Shown piece by piece: positions 7,209 to 9,487 of a stretch of DNA of 9,487 nt (its first letter is position 1; every line of letters starts with the position of its first letter). The stretch is from Ruminococcaceae bacterium UBA1236 (GTDB taxonomy: Bacteria; Bacillota; Clostridia; Oscillospirales; Acutalibacteraceae). A program made the translations under genes and the position numbers. The stretch is taken from NCBI GenBank assembly GCA_002309055.1, contig DBWO01000012.1, positions 1 to 9,487 on the forward strand. The letters are read 5' to 3'. Below the pieces are notes generated by a model. The model ran no database searches. It was not told the DNA's origin and saw only the letters and a program-made list of their open reading frames with translations.

Positions 7209-9431
7209 TTATTCCGGGTTGTTAAATGATATTTTGATTTTTATTCCGGTCATGTATTTAATTAGCCGGGCAAAGAAGTCCTCAACTGCGTGCCATATTG
7301 TCAGCAGAAAGTGAAACGGCTCTTTTGCGGGGGTGTATTCCACAGCCGATGACTGCGAATTGTACGGCGTTGTTCCGCCCTCTGAGGATATGCCGATTAC
7401 CGTGCCGGCTATCGTGCCCGCCTGAGAGTAATCAAATCTTTCAAAGCCGTTTTCAAGGGCGGGGGAGCCGTCCTCTATTTCAAAGTCATAGTTCGCGGCG
7501 TCCCTGAACATCGGGTCCGCGGTCACGGAGTTTTTAATCCACCCTCTGCGCCTCGCGGTTTCATAGCTCATTGATTTGTCCGCGCCGTCTTTGCTTGCGT
7601 AAACATCGTCGCCGTAAGTCAGATCCCAGAGGATGTTTCCTTTTTCCGAGAATGCCTCTTTGTCGTCAAGGCGTGAGAATGTCATGGCTTTGCCGTCCGA
7701 GAGCAGAATGTTGTTTTCAAACGCGGCGGTGTTTTTGCCGCCCTCCACACGCCTCAGATTTGAAACAACCCTGATCTGTGACTCGCCGTTAAGGGCAAAA
7801 ATGTTGTTGCGGATTGTATTGTCGCTGCCGTAGTGCAGGTGATAGCCGTCGCTGCCGCAGGCATAGGTGAGATTGTTTTCAACGAGGATAAATGATGAGC
7901 CTTCGTCAAGGTAGATTCCCCAGCCGCCGTATCCGCCTTCGCCGGGGTCAGCCGCCACGTTGTGAATAACGTTGCCCGAGAGCACCGTGCCCTCCTGATT
8001 GCCCAGGGTGTAGATGCCGCCCATATCGGAGAGCCAGCCCTGACCTATATTGTAAATCAGATTGTCGCAGATTTTGTTATTGCAGGTTATGTTGTGCGAG
8101 TATCCCCACACCCAGCCCACGGAAATCGCGGTGTAGTAGCCGTCGTGAATTTCATTGCGGCAGGCGTTTACCGTGTTCGCGTGGATTATCAGAATGCCCA
8201 CGGCGTTGTAATAAACTCTGCCGTAGCCCGAAATAAGATTGTTTGTAACATCGATGCTTTTTGTCACGCGCGGGTCGCTTTCCTCAAGGTTTTCGCCTCT
8301 GATATAAACCGCCTGCGCGCCGATGTTTTCAAAAATGCTGCTTTCAACGGAGGAATCCTGCACGTTTTCGCCTATGAATACGGCGCAGGCCGCTATGTCC
8401 CTGAACTCGCAGTTCTTGATTCCGAAATTTTTCGCGTTTACACATGAAATGCAGGTGGGCGCGTCATAAGCCGCCTGTGAAAAATCCCTCTTTCCGGAAA
8501 CGTTGAAGCCGTTGCCCCTGAAAACAATGTTTTCAAATCGGATGCCGTCGGCTCCGTCAATGCTTATCAGCGTTTCGGTTTCGCCGCCCCAGAGGGTGAG
8601 TTCATCGGCGGATTCCCCTTCAAACGGGATGTAGTAAAGCACGCCCTCCGTTTTGTCAAGGTACCATTCGCCGGGCTCGTTGAGCGCCTCAAAAACATTT
8701 TCGAGAAAATATCTTTCGTTTTTGTGGAAGGTCATTGATGAGGGCTTTGTAAACTGCATAAGCCCGGAAGAGGGGTCGTAGCTCCTGATGCCCAGTATTT
8801 CATCCTTCCAGAAATGCAGCACGCGCACAACGGCGTCGGTTTCGTTTTTAAGAGCCGGTATATCTTTTTTATCCGCAATCAGGGCGGTGTAGCCCTTGTG
8901 AAAATCCGCGTCAACCTCGAGGTCGGGATTGATGCAGTATTTTTCGTCCACGTCTTTTATGTAGAGGTAGCCGCTTTCGGGGTACCTTGTGCGCCTGAGG
9001 GTGGTATCGGCGCTGAAAAGGATGTTGAACGCCGCGTCTTTGCCCACATCCTTTTTAAACGCGTTTACTCCGTTCACCGTGCAGGTCTCAAACCCGGTGT
9101 AAGGCACGCCCGCCGTGAAAATCACCTTTTCGCCGCCATACGCCTTATATGTCACGCCGCTTTTGTCCGCGGATGTGAAACTTACCGTGTCGTAAACCGT
9201 GTATGTTCCCTGCCTGAAATATACTGTAACGCCGCCGCTCTTCTCTTTGGCAAGCTCCTTTGCCGCGCCTATTGTGGCAAGCGGATTTTCAAAGCTGCCG
9301 TCCGCGCCGTCGTTTCCCTGAGGGCTGACATATATTTCGTTCATATCAAGCGCCGAAACAGACGCGTTCATAAATACCGCCCCCGAAGCCATAATAAGAG
9401 CCAGAAACAGAGATAAACATTTCCTTGCCAT
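7209..9431 (-). CDS. Secreted right-handed parallel beta-helix protein, GH141-like putative glycoside hydrolase
   Basis: Seen: 740 residues from ATG at 9431, preceded by GGGGGA about six bases upstream. Residues 1-27 are a signal peptide ending SVSA. Residues 33-55 (IYVSPQGNDG...NPLATI) are the typical opening of secreted beta-helix enzymes. RRTRYPESGYLYI (146-158) and EWYLDKTEGVLYYIP (255-269) are recurrent in GH141-like proteins. From ~287 to ~575 there are short parallel beta-helix coils with Asn ladders (IRFENIVFRGNG, IRNNIFALNG). SDMGGIYTLG (468-477) and GWGIYLDEGSS (503-513) place Asp469 and Asp509 40 residues apart, close to the spacing I recall for the proposed catalytic pair in GH141 BT1002. 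A linker (~685-703) leads to an aromatic tail (PFHFLLTIWHAVEDFFARLI, 705-724). Known: GH141 members act on plant-type glycans. The assignment to GH141 rather than another beta-helix family, and the substrate, are inferred. Confidence 0.88.
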   Translation of the reverse strand: MARKCLSLFLALIMASGAVFMNASVSALDMNEIYVSPQGNDGADGSFENPLATIGAAKELAKEKSGGVTVYFRQGTYTVYDTVSFTSADKSGVTYKAYGGEKVIFTAGVPYTGFETCTVNGVNAFKKDVGKDAAFNILFSADTTLRRTRYPESGYLYIKDVDEKYCINPDLEVDADFHKGYTALIADKKDIPALKNETDAVVRVLHFWKDEILGIRSYDPSSGLMQFTKPSSMTFHKNERYFLENVFEALNEPGEWYLDKTEGVLYYIPFEGESADELTLWGGETETLISIDGADGIRFENIVFRGNGFNVSGKRDFSQAAYDAPTCISCVNAKNFGIKNCEFRDIAACAVFIGENVQDSSVESSIFENIGAQAVYIRGENLEESDPRVTKSIDVTNNLISGYGRVYYNAVGILIIHANTVNACRNEIHDGYYTAISVGWVWGYSHNITCNNKICDNLIYNIGQGWLSDMGGIYTLGNQEGTVLSGNVIHNVAADPGEGGYGGWGIYLDEGSSFILVENNLTYACGSDGYHLHYGSDNTIRNNIFALNGESQIRVVSNLRRVEGGKNTAAFENNILLSDGKAMTFSRLDDKEAFSEKGNILWDLTYGDDVYASKDGADKSMSYETARRRGWIKNSVTADPMFRDAANYDFEIEDGSPALENGFERFDYSQAGTIAGTVIGISSEGGTTPYNSQSSAVEYTPAKEPFHFLLTIWHAVEDFFARLIKYMTGIKIKISFNNPE

Positions 9432-9433
9432 TT

Positions 9434-9450
9434 TTATTCCCCCGGAATAA
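9434..9450 (-). promoter_or_regulatory. Inverted repeat covering the ribosome binding site of the beta-helix gene
   Basis: TTATTCC (9434-9440) and GGAATAA (9444-9450) are perfect inverted repeats with a three-base spacer. On the minus strand the spacer and arm contain the GGGGGA that serves as ribosome binding site for the ATG at 9431. If transcribed, the hairpin would hide that site; alternatively it may be a protein-binding site in DNA. Confidence 0.45.
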
Positions 9451-9454
9451 TCAA

Positions 9455-9475
9455 AGTATAATTGAAACTTGTCAA
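9455..9475 (-). promoter_or_regulatory. Weak promoter-like sequence upstream of the beta-helix gene
   Basis: On the minus strand a perfect -35 TTGACA occurs at 9470-9475. GATTAT (9447-9452) lies 17 bases on, but a start from it would leave almost no leader. TATACT (9455-9460) would give a better leader but is only nine bases from TTGACA and has no good -35 at the normal distance. The true promoter may partly lie beyond the window edge. Confidence 0.3.
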
Positions 9476-9487
9476 GATTTTTGTACA

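Noticed and set aside
8814..9416. 200-codon plus-strand open frame opposite the beta-helix gene, and similar plus-strand frames at 732-1484, 5943-6587 and 7962-8447
   Set aside because: No ribosome binding site, no family resemblance, and composition typical of antisense readings of GC-biased codons. The opposite strand encodes clear exported proteins throughout.

Overview
The window looks like chromosome of a low-to-mid GC, Gram-positive, gut-type Clostridia (Oscillospiraceae/Ruminococcaceae-like). This is an inference from Gram-positive signal peptides, strong AGGAGG-type ribosome binding sites, compact hairpin terminators, and protein families common in that group (GLUG plus Ig-like adhesins, a 'NYGxYAQ' domain, parallel beta-helix carbohydrate enzymes). 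No rRNA, tRNA, CRISPR, transposase or phage gene was seen.

All four genes lie on the minus strand, so transcription runs from high to low coordinates. In that order they are: (1) 9431-7209, a secreted right-handed parallel beta-helix protein of the GH141-like type; (2) 6956-5346, a secreted alpha/beta hydrolase with LCAT-like motifs and a Cys where the nucleophilic Ser is normal; (3) 5147-3225, a secreted acidic protein with two PPC-like beta domains and an uncharacterised C-terminal domain; (4) 2999 to beyond position 1, a large surface adhesin-like protein with seven GLUG repeats followed by Ig-like domains, cut by the window edge.

Each of the first three genes is followed by its own hairpin terminator (7142-7173, 5277-5302, 3189-3210). 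Genes 2 to 4 have recognisable sigma-A type promoters, and gene 1 has only a weak one. The cluster therefore reads as four independent secreted or surface proteins rather than an operon. A shared role at the cell surface (adhesion, glycan handling, ester or acyl hydrolysis) is an inference from co-location and export signals only.

The points most worth a second look are: the Cys-for-Ser nucleophile elbow; the similar hydrophobic/aromatic C-terminal tails on the hydrolase and the beta-helix protein, with no LPXTG motif; a 28-bp near-palindrome over the adhesin promoter; the recently shuffled 84-bp GLUG repeats; and a hairpin over the ribosome binding site of the beta-helix gene. I found no convincing evidence of a wholly new multi-gene system.
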